DNA of 32,916 nt from Pseudohongiella sp. (GTDB lineage: Bacteria > Pseudomonadota > Gammaproteobacteria > Pseudomonadales > Pseudohongiellaceae). The position numbers and the translations under genes were made by a program. Positions 31,138 through 32,916 of this stretch are shown here, piece by piece. Below the pieces are notes generated by a model. It was not told the DNA's origin, ran no database searches, and saw nothing but the letters and a program-made list of their open reading frames with translations. The DNA lies in contig JABMOK010000198.1 of the NCBI GenBank assembly GCA_013204155.1, positions 1-32,916 on the forward strand, given 5' to 3'. How positions within the stretch are numbered: the first letter of the stretch is position 1; each line of letters starts with the position of its first letter.

Positions 31138-31998
31138 ATGACTAATATTGTTGAAGCGAGGGCGCTGGAAAAGTCTTATGGCAACTTTAAGGCATTGGAT
31201 GGCGTGGACTTAACCATTGCCACCGGTGCAATTAGTGGGCTAATTGGACCCAATGGTGCGGGCAAGACGACCACGCTTAAATCACTGATTGGTCTCTGTG
31301 ATGTAGAAGGTGAGCTAATGGTAGCCGGCCGCGACCCAAGAGTTGCACGTCACAAGCTGATGGAAGATGTCTGTTTTATAGCAGACGTTGGAATCTTGCC
31401 GAAGTGGCTTAATGTCTCTCAGGTCATAGATTATGTGGACGCTGTACATCCTCGATTCGATCGCAGAAAAGCTGAAAAGTTTTTAAGTACAACGGAAATC
31501 CCGAAAAACAAGCGAATTAAAAATCTCTCCAAGGGAATGGTGACTCAACTTCATCTGGCCTTGGTGATGTCGATTGAAGTGCAGCTGTTAGTGCTGGATG
31601 AGCCAACATTAGGCCTGGATATAATTTATCGGAAGGAGTTTTATGATCGACTGCTTAATGATTTCTATGATGGCAATCGCACAATCATCATCAGCACTCA
31701 TCAGGTGGAGGAAATCGAAACATTGTTGTCTCATTTGATCTTCATTAATAAGGGAAAAATTGTACTCGATACACTGATGACCGACCTTGAGAATACTTAC
31801 ACCGAAGTATTTGTAGCCGCAGACAAATTTCAGCAAGCCGATGCATTGAACCCAATTCATATTCGTGAATTATTGGGCAAGAAATCTTATACTTTCGAAG
31901 CTGTAGCCAGAGCTCAATTGGAAACTCTGGGTGAGCTACATACACCGAGTGTTGCTGATTTGTTCGTGGCCAAGATGAAGGAAGACCGACATGGATAA
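31138..31998 (+). CDS. ABC transporter ATP-binding protein
   Basis: 286 residues. Walker A GPNGAGKTT, Q-loop region with the FIADVGILPKWLNVSQVIDY segment, signature NLSKGMVTQLHLALVMS (LSKGM in place of LSGGQ), Walker B LLVLDEPTLGLD and H-loop STHQVEEIE are in order. The C-terminal part (about 220-286) is the extra region seen in ABC-2 type exporter ATPases such as the YtrB group. It energises export by the permease encoded next. Its last eight bases overlap the permease start (ATG at 31991), so translation is coupled. Substrate not known; bacitracin/peptide defence or unknown lipid export are typical of the family. Confidence 0.93.
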   Translation: MTNIVEARALEKSYGNFKALDGVDLTIATGAISGLIGPNGAGKTTTLKSLIGLCDVEGELMVAGRDPRVARHKLMEDVCFIADVGILPKWLNVSQVIDYVDAVHPRFDRRKAEKFLSTTEIPKNKRIKNLSKGMVTQLHLALVMSIEVQLLVLDEPTLGLDIIYRKEFYDRLLNDFYDGNRTIIISTHQVEEIETLLSHLIFINKGKIVLDTLMTDLENTYTEVFVAADKFQQADALNPIHIRELLGKKSYTFEAVARAQLETLGELHTPSVADLFVAKMKEDRHG

Positions 31999-32845
31999 AT
32001 TCGCCGCTATTCAATTTTATGCCCTGCTAAAGCGGGAAATTCTGGAGCATCGAAATTTGTTTATCGGGGCGCCAGCGGTACTGGCTCTGTTGATACTGGT
32101 CGCTTCGATTTGGGTGGCGTCTCAATTGGATCAAGCTGAAATCGTTAGCGGGATGGAATACCTCGCTGTGTTATTCGACGGTCTTTCCCCCTTTGATATG
32201 GCGCCTTTCTTCATGATTGTATCGGTGCCATTCATAATGACTTTGTATGTCTGCTGTCTTATCTATCTGGTAAACACGCTATTTCAAGAGAGAAAAGACA
32301 TGAGTGTATTATTTTGGCAATCCATGCCGGTGTCTAATTTTAAAACAGTGTTATTGAAAATAGTTACCGTTGTAGTTGTAGCGCCAATATTCTATATCGC
32401 GATAATTTTTGCATTGTACCTGGTGGGGATGATCTGGCTGACAGTATTGGGCCTTACCAATGACGTCGATCTGGTAGGCATTGGCTGGATGTTTCTGGCG
32501 GCAGTTGCTAGCCTGTTTTTGATTTACTTTTCCGCGGTTATAGCCTCACTTTGGCTATTTCCAACCGTGGGATGGCTTCTCCTGTTCTCCGCGTTTGCAA
32601 GAAAGACGCCGTTGCTCTGGGCTGGAGGTGTGTTTATTCTGCTTGGATTTTTGGAGTCTTTTATATTTGGTAGTGAATACCTGGCAAATTGGGCGCAGAG
32701 CCGGTCAACAAACCTGAATCAATATCTGATTTTTGATTTTAGTAATGTAGTAGACAAGCTGTTTAACTACGATATGTTGTTTGGAATTGTCTTAGGGTCC
32801 ATTCTGGTGACTGGCGCCGTCTATATGCGCCGATTTACAGATTAG
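31991..32845 (+). CDS. ABC-2 type transporter permease
   Basis: 284 residues with about six to seven membrane helices: FIGAPAVLALLILVASIWVA, IMTLYVCCLIYLVNTLF, IVTVVVVAPIFYIAIIFALY, GWMFLAAVASLFLIYFSAVI, LLWAGGVFILLGFLESFIF and a final LGSILVTGAVYM. A typical ABC-2 coupling segment LFQERKDMSVLFWQSMPVS lies between helices 2 and 3. Homodimers of such permeases pair with the ATPase encoded upstream. Related permeases usually move antibiotics, lipids or polysaccharides; nothing here indicates which. Confidence 0.88.
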   Translation: MDKFAAIQFYALLKREILEHRNLFIGAPAVLALLILVASIWVASQLDQAEIVSGMEYLAVLFDGLSPFDMAPFFMIVSVPFIMTLYVCCLIYLVNTLFQERKDMSVLFWQSMPVSNFKTVLLKIVTVVVVAPIFYIAIIFALYLVGMIWLTVLGLTNDVDLVGIGWMFLAAVASLFLIYFSAVIASLWLFPTVGWLLLFSAFARKTPLLWAGGVFILLGFLESFIFGSEYLANWAQSRSTNLNQYLIFDFSNVVDKLFNYDMLFGIVLGSILVTGAVYMRRFTD

Positions 32846-32867
32846 TAAGCTGCTCGGGAGCGCGGAA

Positions 32868-32916
32868 ATGAAAAATTTCATACTTAAAAATCGATTTACG
32901 CTTTTATTGACTGCGC
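32868..32916 (+). CDS. Start of a further gene, cut by the window edge
   Basis: ATG at 32868 is preceded by GCGGAAA and begins MKNFILKNRFTLLLTA, a short basic stretch then hydrophobic residues, like a signal peptide or first membrane helix. It follows the permease after 22 bases and is probably in the same operon, perhaps a further subunit. Sixteen codons are too few for more. Confidence 0.5.
   Translation, partial: MKNFILKNRFTLLLTA

Overview
The window looks like a chromosomal segment of a gammaproteobacterium, probably a marine or aquatic free-living lineage. The support is an RpoS-type sigma factor, a UbiC chorismate lyase, FeoA/FeoB with Bfd and bacterioferritin under a Fur-like site, a three-subunit sodium-pumping oxaloacetate decarboxylase (G-A-B order), CysE, Ppk1/Ppx, and Shine-Dalgarno sites of the usual AGGAG type. 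The lineage below class level is inference. I see no rRNA, tRNA, CRISPR array, transposase or phage gene; the only mobile sequence is one MITE-like inverted-repeat element (7308-7454).

Layout. 1-900: two short tandem arrays, a possible terminator and a small protein with an in-frame NTDK repeat. 1017-5712: a membrane-anchored AraC-type regulator followed by the most unusual part of the window, two successive copies of a three-gene cassette (here A-B-C), closed by an intrinsic terminator. A (190 aa) and B (about 195-198 aa) are multi-helix membrane proteins related to each other. C (56 and 49 aa) is a single-helix small protein; the second C gene is short enough to be missed by normal gene calling. 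5929-7454: an exported TPR protein with a TonB-like C-terminus whose stop codon lies in the MITE. 7572-10852: oadG-oadA-oadB. 11013-12711 (minus): an exported methyltransferase-like protein and CysE. 12813-17318 (minus): an ExeA/MshM-type AAA ATPase and a large hybrid sensor kinase. 17581-20472: an exported protein with NTF2/SnoaL-like features, and a family-39-type glycosyltransferase with an extra C-terminal beta-sandwich-like domain. 20587-23967: iron uptake and storage (feoB, feoA on minus; bfd, bfr on plus) around a shared Fur-like site. 24130-27283: ppx and ppk1, convergent. 27705-30464: an OmpA-like porin, ubiC and rpoS. 30465-30610: a degraded 3' fragment of a CaiB/BaiF CoA-transferase. 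30712-end: a YtrA-like GntR regulator with a palindromic operator, then an ABC exporter pair and the start of a further gene.

A second theme is the abundance of short perfect tandem arrays (6-17 bp units, 2-6 copies). Several begin inside or within two bases of a stop codon (A1, A2, OadG, FeoB), and two lie in frame inside genes (the NTDK protein and the OmpA linker).

How the genes may work together: OadGAB couples oxaloacetate decarboxylation to Na+ export; Feo/Bfd/Bfr balance Fe2+ import with storage and release; Ppk/Ppx set polyphosphate levels and RpoS the general stress response. The A-B-C cassettes have no function I can assign. The conserved histidine pair in B (36 residues apart in both copies) makes a haem- or metal-binding membrane complex a testable hypothesis, not a conclusion.
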